This document shows positions 49,879-58,757 of a stretch of 64,000 bases of DNA, one piece after another. Below the pieces are notes generated by a model. It had not been told where the DNA came from. It made no database searches and worked only from the letters and a program-made list of their open reading frames with translations. Position 1 is the stretch's first letter; the number at the start of each line of letters is the position of its first letter. The DNA is from Dyadobacter jiangsuensis (GTDB lineage: Bacteria; Bacteroidota; Bacteroidia; Cytophagales; Spirosomataceae): NCBI RefSeq assembly GCF_003014695.1, contig NZ_PYAS01000010.1, positions 62,001 to 126,000 on the forward strand. Direction: 5' to 3'. A program made the position numbers and the translations under genes.

Positions 49879-52152
49879 ATGACCCACGTTCCACAACTAA
49901 TCATAGACCTGTCGCTCATTCTCACAATGGCCGGTATCATTACCGTAATCTTCAAGAAATTGAAGCAGCCAATCGTGTTGGGCTACATTCTGGCCGGGTT
50001 ACTTGTCGGACCTAATTTCCACCTTTTTCCTACCATTACCGATATTAAAACGATCGAGATCTGGGCCGAAATCGGGGTAATCTTCCTGCTCTTCAACCTG
50101 GGTTTGGAGTTTAGTTTTAAAAAGCTTGTCAAAGTCGGTAATACGGCTGCTATTACGGGATTATTTGAGGTTTTTATGATGCTGGTTACCGGCTTCGTTA
50201 CCGGTCAGTTACTCGGTTGGAGCAAAACCGACAGCCTTTTTCTCGGAGGTATCATTGCCATTTCCTCCACTACCATCATTTTCCGTGCATTCGATGAGCT
50301 GGGGCTCAAAACCCAGAAATTCACCCGGGTTGTTATGGGCATTCTCGTCATCGAGGACCTTACGGCTGTGTTATTAATGGTTTTGCTTTCGACATTATCG
50401 CTGAGCCAGCAGTTTGCAGGATTCGAATTAATACAATCGAGTCTAAAACTCTTCTTTTTCCTGACCATCTGGTTTCTGGGCGGAATTTTCGTATTCCCTA
50501 CCCTGCTCAGGCGCTACCGGCATTTGATGAACGACGAAAGCGTGCTGATCACCTCCGTAGCATTGTGTTTCGGAATGGTATTTCTGGTAACCAAAGCAGG
50601 CTTTTCAGCGGCGTTAGGTGCATTTATCATGGGTTCTATCCTGGCGGAAACTACCCACGCGGAGAAGATCGAGCATTTGCTGAAACCGGTTAAAGACCTT
50701 TTCGGGGCGGTATTCTTTATTTCGGTGGGAATGCTTATTAACCCCGGACTATTGCTTGAATATGCAGTCCCGACCGCCATTCTGGTGCTCGTAGTAATGG
50801 TGGGTAAAACGACATTCGTCACACTAGGAGCGGTCATTTCCGGCCAGCCTTTGAAGAAATCACTGCAATCAGGGATGAGCTTGTCCCAAATCGGCGAATT
50901 TTCATTCATCATTGCCAACCTTGGCCTTTCCCTGAAAGTGACCAGCGGATTTCTGTACCCGATTGCCGTCGGGGTATCGGTCATCACGACGTTTGCCACA
51001 CCTTACATGATGAAGGCCTCCGAGCCGCTCTATGAATGGCTGGACAAGCGTCTGCCCGAAAAATGGAGGTTGTACCTGAACCGATACAGCACCAGCACGG
51101 AAACCATTGCACAAACCACCCAGTGGAACGAAATCCTGAAATCCTATGCGCAGACGGTGATTTTGAACTCCGTTGTTGTAGTCGGCATCATCCTCGCGTC
51201 CTCGCGCCAGCTCGCTCAGCAGCTGCATACACGCGTACCTGAAACGTTTCTCACCAACTCGGTGCTTTTTGGCATTACATTCTTACTCATTTCCCCATTC
51301 CTCTGGGCATTGGTCTTCAAGCGAGGCAACCGAAAGGCCTACTCCACGATCTGGCTCAGCCGGAAGTACAGCCGCGGGCCGTTGCTGGTACTCGAACTTT
51401 CAAGGGTAGTTATAGCGATCCTCCTGATGGCCTTTCTGCTCAATTCGTTCTTCTCGACACAAACGGCTTTCATTGTAGCAGGCGGCATTATGGTACTAGG
51501 CTTCGCTATCTTTTACCAGCGGCTTCAACAATTTTATCATAAAATCGAAGACCGTTTCCTGCAAAACCTCAATGCACGGCAACTGGAAGGAAGCGGCAAA
51601 TCCAAAAAGATTCTGTTACCCTGGGATGCGCACTTTGCATTCCTGGAAGTAAGTGCCGACTCCAATATGATCGGAAAAAGCTTGCAGGAGCTCAAAATCC
51701 GGGAAAATTTCGGGATTAATGTCGTGCTGATCGAGCGGGGAAGCAAAACCATCCATTTGCCGAGACCGACGGAAGTACTTTACCCTTGTGACCGAATTGA
51801 GGTCATCGGTACCGACGATCAGCTGGATGTTTTCAGAAGCCACATCGAAGTGAGTACAAATGGCGACGTTTACATGGCCCACGAGGATAATACGGTGCTC
51901 GAACGCGTCGAAGTGAAAACACAATACAATATCCGCGGAAAGACGATACGGGACAGCCAGATCCGTGAAATGACGCACGGCATGATCGTCGGACTCGAAA
52001 GAAACGGCGAGCGTATTCTCAACCCGGACTCGTCGATGATCATCGAAAACCAGGACGTGCTTTGGATCGCCGGCGACCGGGATCTGATCAAGGAGTTCAT
52101 CTCCGCCAAACCGGCCAACAATGAAGAGGAAGTAGAAGTAGCTACGCCTTGA
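49879..52152 (+). CDS. Cation:proton antiporter, CPA2 type, with two RCK-C domains
   Basis: The 757-residue protein starts at ATG 49879 (MTHVPQLIIDLSLILTMAGI); 39 extra bases upstream are possible but unlikely. About twelve helices of a Na+/H+ exchanger fold span residues 1-390 (GIIAISSTTIIFRAFDELGL, GILVIEDLTAVLL, LGAFIMGSILAETTHAEKIE), followed by further helices and two TrkA-C/RCK-C domains (near 585-660 and 680-750). The NAD-binding RCK-N domain of KefB/KefC is absent. K+ or Na+ exchange is expected. It overlaps the convergent PLP gene by 11 bp. Confidence 0.9.
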   Translation: MTHVPQLIIDLSLILTMAGIITVIFKKLKQPIVLGYILAGLLVGPNFHLFPTITDIKTIEIWAEIGVIFLLFNLGLEFSFKKLVKVGNTAAITGLFEVFMMLVTGFVTGQLLGWSKTDSLFLGGIIAISSTTIIFRAFDELGLKTQKFTRVVMGILVIEDLTAVLLMVLLSTLSLSQQFAGFELIQSSLKLFFFLTIWFLGGIFVFPTLLRRYRHLMNDESVLITSVALCFGMVFLVTKAGFSAALGAFIMGSILAETTHAEKIEHLLKPVKDLFGAVFFISVGMLINPGLLLEYAVPTAILVLVVMVGKTTFVTLGAVISGQPLKKSLQSGMSLSQIGEFSFIIANLGLSLKVTSGFLYPIAVGVSVITTFATPYMMKASEPLYEWLDKRLPEKWRLYLNRYSTSTETIAQTTQWNEILKSYAQTVILNSVVVVGIILASSRQLAQQLHTRVPETFLTNSVLFGITFLLISPFLWALVFKRGNRKAYSTIWLSRKYSRGPLLVLELSRVVIAILLMAFLLNSFFSTQTAFIVAGGIMVLGFAIFYQRLQQFYHKIEDRFLQNLNARQLEGSGKSKKILLPWDAHFAFLEVSADSNMIGKSLQELKIRENFGINVVLIERGSKTIHLPRPTEVLYPCDRIEVIGTDDQLDVFRSHIEVSTNGDVYMAHEDNTVLERVEVKTQYNIRGKTIRDSQIREMTHGMIVGLERNGERILNPDSSMIIENQDVLWIAGDRDLIKEFISAKPANNEEEVEVATP

Positions 52153-53038
52153 TCAGCCCTTGCAGTCCACCCGTATGTACTGCTACAATAGTCGTCCCGG
52201 CCTCGAAAAACCCTTTTTGAATGAGATCAAACAGGCCGTAGAACATTTTTGCTGTATAAACCTGCTCCAACAGGACATCATATTCAGCCCGGAAATCTTG
52301 CATAAAGGCCAGCAGTTCACTATTCCACTTCGCATATCCGCCGAAATGGTAGTCTGTAAGCAGAGTAAGATTTCCGGGCTGCCTGCATTCATCCGACAGC
52401 CGGTGAATGTCTTCTTTAAGAAAATCTCCTCCTTTTAGTGCTGAGAATGCAAGGGCATTGGCGCCCGCAGAGAGAATACCCGCAGCCGTACCACCGGTTC
52501 CGGCAGCCGAAGCGATAAAATCAGGCATTGCACCTAACTGACCTTCTATTTCAAATACCATTTCGGCCACACCTTTCAACGCAAGCCCGGTAGTGCCGCC
52601 TTCGGGAATCAGATAGGGGTTGCCGAAACGCGCAATTATCTCTTCCAAATATCCTTCCGAATGCCGTTGTCTGTATTCCTCACGCGATACAAAATGCAGC
52701 TGCATTCCTTGTTCCCGGCAAAATTGAAGCGTTTCGTTTTCCTTATCTTGCAACTCCAGTCCACGCACAACGCCGATGGTCTTCAATCCCAATGCGTTCC
52801 CGGCGGCCGCTGTTGCGTACAAATGGTTGGAATACGCACCGCCAAACGTCAATACAGCACCCTTCCCTCTCGCTTGCGCGTCGAGCAGATTGTATTTCAG
52901 CTTCCGCCATTTATTTCCCGAAACCATCGAATGAATGAGGTCGTCGCGCTTGATATACAGCTGTACTCCCGCTTTCTCAGTTCCCGCATTAACGAGCCTT
53001 TGCAGGGGCGTAGGCACCGACGGACTTAGTAAATCCAC
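52142..53038 (-). CDS. D-cysteine desulfhydrase / ACC deaminase family protein (PLP)
   Basis: The 298-residue PLP fold-type II enzyme has the Schiff-base Lys in SGNKWRKLKYNL, the substrate-binding TFGGAYSNHLYATAAAGNAL, SAAGTGGTAAGI as phosphate cradle, and a C-terminal VAVHTGGLQGL. Family members degrade D-cysteine to pyruvate, H2S and ammonia, or deaminate 1-aminocyclopropane-1-carboxylate; the two cannot be told apart by eye here. It diverges from rluD with only 38 bp between start codons. Confidence 0.9.
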   Translation of the reverse strand: MDLLSPSVPTPLQRLVNAGTEKAGVQLYIKRDDLIHSMVSGNKWRKLKYNLLDAQARGKGAVLTFGGAYSNHLYATAAAGNALGLKTIGVVRGLELQDKENETLQFCREQGMQLHFVSREEYRQRHSEGYLEEIIARFGNPYLIPEGGTTGLALKGVAEMVFEIEGQLGAMPDFIASAAGTGGTAAGILSAGANALAFSALKGGDFLKEDIHRLSDECRQPGNLTLLTDYHFGGYAKWNSELLAFMQDFRAEYDVLLEQVYTAKMFYGLFDLIQKGFFEAGTTIVAVHTGGLQGLIKA

Positions 53039-53047
53039 TTATTTTAA

Positions 53048-53055
53048 TAATTTTG
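53048..53055 (+). promoter_or_regulatory. -7 promoter element TAATTTTG upstream of rluD
   Basis: TAATTTTG, 21 bp before the ATG at 53077, giving a very short leader. Confidence 0.45.
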
Positions 53056-53076
53056 TTGATAGTAAATCAAAAAAGA

Positions 53077-54108
53077 ATGTCCGTAGAACTAGTTGATAAT
53101 GCCTCCGAAGAGGACGATTTATTTGAACATTACCGCATTGTCGCCGACAAAGGCCAAAGCCTCATGCGGCTCGATAAATTTCTGAATCTTCACGTAGCCA
53201 ACGCTTCCAGGACAAAAATACAAAACGGTATCGAAGCAGAGGCCGTAAAGGTAAACGGGCAGCCTACGAAGGCCAGTTACAAGGTCAAACCGTTGGATGT
53301 AATCACGCTTTCACTTCCCGAGCCGCCACGTGATACCGAGATCGTTCCTGAAAACATTCCTCTGAATATTGTATACGAGGACGACGTACTGATGATCATC
53401 AATAAGCCGGCAGGGATGGTTGTTCACCCCGCCTACGGCAACTGGACGGGCACCCTGATCAACGGACTGGTATATCATTTCCAGCAACTTCCAACCGGCA
53501 GGAACGGCGAAGGCCGGCCGGGGCTTGTACACCGCATCGATAAGGATACCTCCGGCCTGCTGGTGATCGCCAAAACCGAGTTCGCGATGACTTTCCTCGC
53601 CAGCCAGTTCGCCGATCACTCGATAGAACGTACCTACCACGCATTGATATGGGGCGAACCCAAAGCTGAAAAAGGCACGGTTACGGGCCACATCGGGCGC
53701 AGCGCGCGCGACCGGCGCGTAATGGACGTATACGTGGATGGCAGCCAGGGAAAACACGCGGTGACGCATTACGAGGTTATTAAACCGTTGCGTTATGTTT
53801 CGATGATCAAATGCAACCTCGAAACGGGTCGCACACACCAGATCCGCGCACATATGAAGCACATCGGCCACCCCATCTTCAACGACCCGATGTACGGCGG
53901 CGACAAGATCCTCCGCGGCGTATCGAGCGGCAGTTACAAGGCGATGGTAGAAAACGGTTTCAGCCTCATTCCCGGACAGGCGCTGCATGCCAAATCGCTG
54001 GGATTCATCCACCCTACCACACGCCAATGGATCCAATTTGACACAGATTTACCCGAAAATTTCCAGGCAATCCTCGAAAAATGGGAAAACTATGTAAACT
54101 CTCAATAG
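53077..54108 (+). CDS. rluD: RluA-family 23S rRNA pseudouridine synthase (RluD-like)
   Basis: The 343-residue protein begins at ATG 53077; a TTG 24 bases upstream is in frame but unlikely. An S4 RNA-binding domain (residues about 27-75: MRLDKFLNLHVANASRTKIQ) precedes the catalytic domain with Asp155 in HRIDKDTSGLLVIAK, the signature of RluA-type enzymes, and later TGRTHQIRAHM. The presence of S4 favours RluD, which modifies helix 69 of 23S rRNA, over RluA. Confidence 0.92.
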   Translation: MSVELVDNASEEDDLFEHYRIVADKGQSLMRLDKFLNLHVANASRTKIQNGIEAEAVKVNGQPTKASYKVKPLDVITLSLPEPPRDTEIVPENIPLNIVYEDDVLMIINKPAGMVVHPAYGNWTGTLINGLVYHFQQLPTGRNGEGRPGLVHRIDKDTSGLLVIAKTEFAMTFLASQFADHSIERTYHALIWGEPKAEKGTVTGHIGRSARDRRVMDVYVDGSQGKHAVTHYEVIKPLRYVSMIKCNLETGRTHQIRAHMKHIGHPIFNDPMYGGDKILRGVSSGSYKAMVENGFSLIPGQALHAKSLGFIHPTTRQWIQFDTDLPENFQAILEKWENYVNSQ

Positions 54109-54158
54109 GAAATAGTATATTCTGGATTCTTAACCTTTCTAATCAATAAACCACTAAC

Positions 54159-54602
54159 ATGAATATTTCGACCAGGCAGGGAACAGCAGAAGATATACCC
54201 GCAATTTTTGAATTGGTGAAGGAGCTTGCGATCTACGAACGGGCGCTGAACCAGGTAACCAATAATGTCGACAAAATGACCCGTGATTACAACGAGAAGC
54301 TATTCGACTTTTTCGTTGCCGAAGTGGATTCAAAGATCATCGGGCTTTGTCTTTACTATTACCGTTATTCCACCTGGAAGGGAAAACGGCTTTATATGGA
54401 AGATATCATCGTCACCGAATCAATGCGTGGCAACGGGATTGGCAAAATCCTTTTCGACGCTACGGTTGTAGCCGCAAAAAATGTAGGCTGTACGGGGATG
54501 ATGTGGCAGGTGCTCGACTGGAATACGTCTGCGGTTAACTTTTACCGCAAGTACGGCACCAATTTCGATAATGAATGGATCAACTGTAACCTGGATTTTT
54601 AA
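54159..54602 (+). CDS. GNAT acetyltransferase, spermidine/spermine acetyltransferase type
   Basis: The 147-residue protein has the whole GNAT core: an N-terminal TRQGTAEDIPAIFELVKELA, the LYMEDIIVTESMRGNGIGKI segment with the acetyl-CoA loop, and WNTSAVNFYRKYG. The motif LYMEDIIV is shared with eukaryotic SSAT and diamine acetyltransferases. Polyamine or small-amine acetylation is likely. It is convergent with trmD, the two sharing a hairpin terminator. Confidence 0.9.
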   Translation: MNISTRQGTAEDIPAIFELVKELAIYERALNQVTNNVDKMTRDYNEKLFDFFVAEVDSKIIGLCLYYYRYSTWKGKRLYMEDIIVTESMRGNGIGKILFDATVVAAKNVGCTGMMWQVLDWNTSAVNFYRKYGTNFDNEWINCNLDF

Positions 54603-54635
54603 TAGGTTACAGCAACTATAAAAGAGGCAAAGCCG

Positions 54636-54679
54636 GAGAGGCCGGGCCTGTTGTTTACTGCAACAGGTCCGGCCTTCTC
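54636..54679. terminator. Bidirectional hairpin between the GNAT and trmD genes
   Basis: A G/C-rich stem of about 17 bp (one mismatch, one bulge) with the 7-base loop TTTACTG; it overlaps the last codons of trmD and is followed on the plus strand by CTCTTTTGTTCTTTT. Confidence 0.75.
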
Positions 54680-55332
54680 TCTTTTGTTCTTTTGAGAGAC
54701 TGCTCATAACGCCACTCTTCGATCTTCGCTTCATGGCCCGACATCAGGATTTCGGGCACTTTATGGCCTTCAAAATCAGCCGGGCGGGAATATACCGGCG
54801 GTGCCAGCAAATTGTCCTGAAATGAATCCGTTAATGCGGAAGTTTCGTCGTTGAGCACGCCGGGGATTAGTCGGATAATCGCGTCGGCAAGCACAGCCGC
54901 CGCCAGCTCACCACCCGATAACACGTAATCACCAATGCTGATTTCCTTCGTCACGAACATATCGCGCACACGCTGATCTACGCCTTTGTAATGCCCGCAG
55001 AGCATCATCAGGTTGCCTTTCAACGAAAGCTGGTTCACCATCCGCTGCTGCATTTGTTCACCGTCGGGTGTGAGGTAAATGACCTCGTCATACGCGCGCT
55101 CGCTTTGTAATGCACGGATGCACCGCGCGATCGGCTCGATTTGCAAAACCATGCCAGCCCCACCTCCGAATGCGTAATCGTCGATGGTACGATGCTTATT
55201 AGTAGAATAATCGCGGATGTCGTGAATCACCACTTCCACATGGTTGGCCTGCTGCGCTCTCTTCAATATAGAATGCGCGAAAAAGCTGTCCAGCAGACTG
55301 GGCACACAGCTCAATATATCAATCCGCATCAT
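54655..55332 (-). CDS. trmD: tRNA (guanine-N1)-methyltransferase
   Basis: The 225-residue SPOUT methyltransferase makes m1G37 in tRNAs to prevent frameshifting. It shows the knot region YVLSGGELAAAVLADAIIRL and PEILMSGHEAKIEEWRYEQS, all typical of TrmD, plus DYAFGGGAGMVLQIEP. Its first bases overlap the rimM stop by 14 bp, so the rpsP-rimM-trmD order is conserved. An alternative ATG codon lies directly next to the first. Confidence 0.96.
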   Translation of the reverse strand: MMRIDILSCVPSLLDSFFAHSILKRAQQANHVEVVIHDIRDYSTNKHRTIDDYAFGGGAGMVLQIEPIARCIRALQSERAYDEVIYLTPDGEQMQQRMVNQLSLKGNLMMLCGHYKGVDQRVRDMFVTKEISIGDYVLSGGELAAAVLADAIIRLIPGVLNDETSALTDSFQDNLLAPPVYSRPADFEGHKVPEILMSGHEAKIEEWRYEQSLKRTKERRPDLLQ

Positions 55333-55879
55333 CCGGAGTGCTTTCTGATGAGTTATCGAGATAAACTTCCAATAGGCCTTCCGGCAAGTTCACGAACAGT
55401 GATTTGGCTTCCTTATCCGCTTTGATCACAATATCATTCGCGGTGGGGATCAGTACTTCTGAGCCCTGGTAATCCATCGCGATCAGGTCCTGGCCGTTCA
55501 GCGAATACACCTCGCGTACAATGCCCAGCTCGCCCATCGTTTCGTCCACTACTTTGAAACCTTTGATTTCATGGTAATAGAACTCGTCATCGCCAAGCTC
55601 CTGCAAGTCTTCCAGCGGCAGGTAAAGCGAACTTCCCACGAGCGCCTGAGCCTTCACAATCGTATCGACATCCTCGAACGTTACAATCGCATTGCTTTGC
55701 TTTTGCAGGTTGATATCCTCGATAAAGTAAGGTACCAATTCGCCTTTGATCTCAACATAAACCGTTTCCAGGTCTTCATAATCATCCGGATAATCCACAT
55801 CCAGATAAATTACCACGTTGCCTGCGGTGCCATGAGTCCGCACGATATAGCCCAATAAATAACAGTTATCCTGTGTCAT
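55319..55879 (-). CDS. rimM: 16S rRNA processing protein RimM
   Basis: The 186-residue protein is a ribosome maturation factor that binds S19 and the 30S head. The N-terminal RimM domain (CYLLGYIVRTHGTAGNVVIY) and the C-terminal PRC barrel (YYHEIKGFKVVDETMGELG, GSEVLIPTANDIVIKADKEA) are intact. It sits 90 bp after rpsP and overlaps trmD by 14 bp. Confidence 0.95.
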   Translation of the reverse strand: MTQDNCYLLGYIVRTHGTAGNVVIYLDVDYPDDYEDLETVYVEIKGELVPYFIEDINLQKQSNAIVTFEDVDTIVKAQALVGSSLYLPLEDLQELGDDEFYYHEIKGFKVVDETMGELGIVREVYSLNGQDLIAMDYQGSEVLIPTANDIVIKADKEAKSLFVNLPEGLLEVYLDNSSESTPDDAD

Positions 55880-55969
55880 TTGCGGGATTTAATATTTTGG
55901 TTCTGTATAAAACAATATGAGTCTGTGCGGAATACCGACAGACCCATAGCGCAATGTATGTACATTAAA

Positions 55970-56530
55970 TTATTCTGCTGACTCTTCTGCCGGAGCATCT
56001 GCTTCGGGAGCTTCTGCTGTTGCGTCAGCGGCTTCGTCAGCCACTTCCTCAGTTGCAACTTCTTCCGCAGGAGGAGTGTTTTTCTTAGCGATTGCCTCAG
56101 CACGGGCTTCGTTAATCTTTCGCTCTGCGTCCAGTTTCGCTTTCTTGTCAGCCTCTTTCTGCTGTGCCAGTGTATCGGCAGCAGTAGCTTTACGGTCTGT
56201 TTTAGAACCTTTCCACTCTTCGAAACGTGAATCTGCAACTTCTTGCGTGATAGCACCTTTCAAAACACCTACTTGCAAGTGCTTACGGAGCAATACGCCT
56301 TCGTGTTGCAAAATTGAACGAGCTGTGTCAGTTGGCTGAGCACCTTTCAGAAGCCAGTCAACTGCTTTGTCTGATTCCAAAACGATGGAAGCAGGGTTAG
56401 TACCTGGGTTGTAGATACCCAATTTTTCGATGAAGCGACCATCACGTGGTGCTCTGGCATCTGCGACTACGATATCATAGATCGCTTTCTTTTTGCGTCC
56501 CCGACGCGCTAATCTGATTTTAACTGCCAT
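55970..56530 (-). CDS. rpsP: Ribosomal protein S16 with long C-terminal extension
   Basis: Residues 1-80 are a standard S16 (MAVKIRLARRGRKKKAIYDI, PRDGRFIEKLGIYNPG, GAQPTDTARSILQHEG). The remaining 100 residues are an Ala/Glu/Lys-rich helical tail (ADKKAKLDAERKINEARAEA, then EEVATEEVADEAADATAEA), making 186 in all against about 80-90 in most bacteria. Such tails are common in Bacteroidota S16 and probably project from the 30S body. A -7-like TACCTTTG is at 56579-56586. Confidence 0.96.
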   Translation of the reverse strand: MAVKIRLARRGRKKKAIYDIVVADARAPRDGRFIEKLGIYNPGTNPASIVLESDKAVDWLLKGAQPTDTARSILQHEGVLLRKHLQVGVLKGAITQEVADSRFEEWKGSKTDRKATAADTLAQQKEADKKAKLDAERKINEARAEAIAKKNTPPAEEVATEEVADEAADATAEAPEADAPAEESAE

Positions 56531-56578
56531 TTGTGAATTTGTTATGGTTGGGAACTCGTCCCGTAATTAAACAGGGTG

Positions 56579-56586
56579 CAAAGGTA
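56579..56586 (-). promoter_or_regulatory. -7 promoter element TACCTTTG of rpsP operon
   Basis: TACCTTTG on the minus strand, 49 bp before the rpsP start; no clear -33 TTG. Confidence 0.45.
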
Positions 56587-56620
56587 CGGAAAATTTTCCT
56601 GTTTTTAACGTAGGCACACA

Positions 56621-56650
56621 AAAAAAGGGGACAATTTCTTGCCCCCTTTT
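56621..56650 (-). terminator. Intrinsic terminator of the ompA-like gene
   Basis: On the minus strand AAAAGGGG and CCCCTTTT pair across a short loop, followed by an unbroken run of T bases; 20 bp after the stop at 56670. Confidence 0.85.
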
Positions 56651-56669
56651 CCTATGTATTTCCCATCTA

Positions 56670-58178
56670 CTAGCGGCGGAAACCAGCCGGGTAAGTAGAG
56701 CGGATTGTATTGTTAGGCAGGATCTTAATCTCAACACGACGGTTAGATTGAAGACCTTCCACAGTTGTGTTTTCTGCGATCGGGCGATATTCACCGTAGT
56801 ATTCAGCGATGATACGGCTAGGATCTGTCAAACCTGCGCGAACCAGGAAGCGTTTCGCTGCATCCACACGACGACGCGACAGGGACACGTTGTAGCTATC
56901 TGAGGCACGTGCATCCGTGTGACCTACGAGTACGATGCGGCAGTTGGTGCGCATGTTCAGGAGCTCAACCACTTTGCTGAGTGTTTCTTTCGAAGCATTG
57001 CGGATAATCGCTTTGTCGGTATCGAATTCGATGTTGCTGAACAACGCTTCGCATTCGTCTTTCGGCAGGTTATTTTTGATAGCGTCGCGGATGATTTTGT
57101 CGATATCCAACGCTACGCCACCACCTGATACGATGCTACCAGCAGGCGTATTTGCTTCTTTGTCGAACAGATCGGCTACGCCGTCACCATCGGAGTCGGT
57201 ATAAAGACGTGGATCAACCGGCTTAGGCATGTTAGCTTTCGCGATTGAATCCGCATCGTTCATGGTCGGGTTGTAAGGTACCGGAATCAGCTGCTGAGGG
57301 TTAGCCCAACGCAGGTGGTAACGTCCGGCAGCCGGATCATATTTACCGTCTTTCGCTCTCACTGCATTCTTACCCAATTTGTAAGTAAGCGCGAGTGACA
57401 GCATACCGTAAGCATCGTTTCTCGAGTCACCTTTTGCAAAGGTCCAGATACCCTGTTGGCTTACGTAGTCGCTAAGCCCACCAACTGTTGCGTCCAGTTT
57501 CTCTGTATTGACGAAGTTATGCGTGTAATCAAGTCCAAGATCGAACCGTGAGCTCAGTTCATAGTGAACAGTAAAGCCAACAGGTACAACCCATTCCCTT
57601 GTATACGTGGATCCGTTACGTTCCCATTTACCCGCTGTTTTGGAGCTGGCGTCAGTATTGGTCGAGAAATCACCTGAAATCCCCTTGGTAACGTTGGTGT
57701 AATCTACATCCGTGTGGTAGTAGATAATACCACCCCCAAGGTGTGCATCTACTTTCCAGCGGCGAAGCTTATTGTAGCCGAGCAGCAAACGATTCACGTT
57801 CAATGTTCCGTCCAAAGTCAGCTGAACAAACGAAGGGCTGTTGAAAGTGGCGCTGTAAGTATCACCGCTCAATGAGCTGTAATGATTGTCTTTGGCTCCC
57901 TGAAGACGACCGTTGTAGCCGGTCAGCTGGATACCGAACAGAGGAGTGAGCTGCTTGTTCAATGAAAGCCCCCATGCACCTGTCAATTCTTCCCGGTCTC
58001 CACGCTTGAAGCCATTGTACTGGGTCAAATCTCCGAAGAATTTTGTAATACCTCCGTAACCAGTGATTGACCAAGTGTTCATTTTATTCGGTCCTTCATA
58101 GGTGCGGTTTTGAGCTTTCGTATTGTAGCTCAGGAGGGTAGAACAAAGTAAAGCAACGTAAAGATTCTTTTTCTTCAT
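56670..58178 (-). CDS. OmpA-family outer-membrane protein
   Basis: The 502-residue protein starts at ATG 58178 (MKKKNLYVALLCSTLLSYNT) with a signal peptide; nine further bases upstream could be used. Residues about 30-300 are beta-barrel strands. A thrombospondin-type-3-like calcium repeat (DSDGDGVADLFDKEANTPAG) links it to a C-terminal OmpA peptidoglycan-binding domain: FDTDKAIIRNASKETLSKVV, GHTDARASDSYNVSLSRRRV. It ties the outer membrane to the cell wall. A -7 element is at 58206-58213. Confidence 0.94.
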   Translation of the reverse strand: MKKKNLYVALLCSTLLSYNTKAQNRTYEGPNKMNTWSITGYGGITKFFGDLTQYNGFKRGDREELTGAWGLSLNKQLTPLFGIQLTGYNGRLQGAKDNHYSSLSGDTYSATFNSPSFVQLTLDGTLNVNRLLLGYNKLRRWKVDAHLGGGIIYYHTDVDYTNVTKGISGDFSTNTDASSKTAGKWERNGSTYTREWVVPVGFTVHYELSSRFDLGLDYTHNFVNTEKLDATVGGLSDYVSQQGIWTFAKGDSRNDAYGMLSLALTYKLGKNAVRAKDGKYDPAAGRYHLRWANPQQLIPVPYNPTMNDADSIAKANMPKPVDPRLYTDSDGDGVADLFDKEANTPAGSIVSGGGVALDIDKIIRDAIKNNLPKDECEALFSNIEFDTDKAIIRNASKETLSKVVELLNMRTNCRIVLVGHTDARASDSYNVSLSRRRVDAAKRFLVRAGLTDPSRIIAEYYGEYRPIAENTTVEGLQSNRRVEIKILPNNTIRSTYPAGFRR

Positions 58179-58205
58179 GGGAAACACGCGTTATGTGATT
58201 CAATT

Positions 58206-58213
58206 CAAATATA
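58206..58213 (-). promoter_or_regulatory. -7 promoter element TATATTTG of the ompA-like gene
   Basis: TATATTTG on the minus strand, 28 bp before the start codon, with TTG 16 bases upstream. Confidence 0.5.
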
Positions 58214-58247
58214 GCATTATACATTAACTCAAAATTCAGAAAAAAGG

Positions 58248-58657
58248 CCAAAGCCTGTAAGCCGGATTCTGTAACTTCGACCGGTTGCCCGATCTCCGCT
58301 CCTGCCATTTATCCAGGATTCCGGTCACCCGGAACCTCTAACGATCTACCCGTGCCGGCGCCCCGAAGAGCAGGGACGAGCAGCCCCATTAACCAACACC
58401 TATTTGATCTTTCAGCCCGTAAGGTTTACCATGCATTCCCTGTTACCAGGAAACCGGTGGGCTCTTACTCCACCTTTTCACCCTTACCGAGGCATACAAA
58501 AAATATGCCAGGGCGGTATCTTTTCTGTGGCACTTGCTGTCGACACACCGTCGCCGGTACGTTGCCTTCCCGTTAGGAAGTACGGCACTCTATGCTGCCC
58601 GGACTTTCCTCCCCGGTTAAAAAACCGCAGCGGCAGGACAGCTTAGACCTTTCCTCT
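58248..58657 (-). ncRNA. rnpB: RNase P RNA
   Basis: The minus strand holds the conserved 5' core GAGGAAAGTCCGGGC (58597-58611) and the 3' core ACAGAATCCGGCTTAC (about 58257-58272), the two ends of the catalytic P4 region of type A RNase P RNA. The RNA, about 410 bases, matures the 5' ends of tRNAs. The ends are estimated: the 5' end from the AGAGGAAAGG start, the 3' end from the short GGCC-T-run at 58241-58250. Confidence 0.95.
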
Positions 58658-58662
58658 GACCA

Positions 58663-58670
58663 CAAAGCTA
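58663..58670 (-). promoter_or_regulatory. -7 promoter element TAGCTTTG of rnpB
   Basis: TAGCTTTG on the minus strand lies 6 bases before the presumed 5' end of RNase P RNA, which fits the usual -7 placement. Confidence 0.6.
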
Positions 58671-58757
58671 AGAAATACTTTCTTTCGATCAGCAGTCAAT
58701 ATACCATAAAAAGTAAAAAATTATGGCACTTACGCTGAATATTGTACAAATTTTTGA

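Noticed and set aside
55876..56256. 126-codon frame overlapping rpsP
   Set aside because: Lys/Leu-rich low-complexity product arising from the repetitive Ala/Glu tail of S16 read in another frame.
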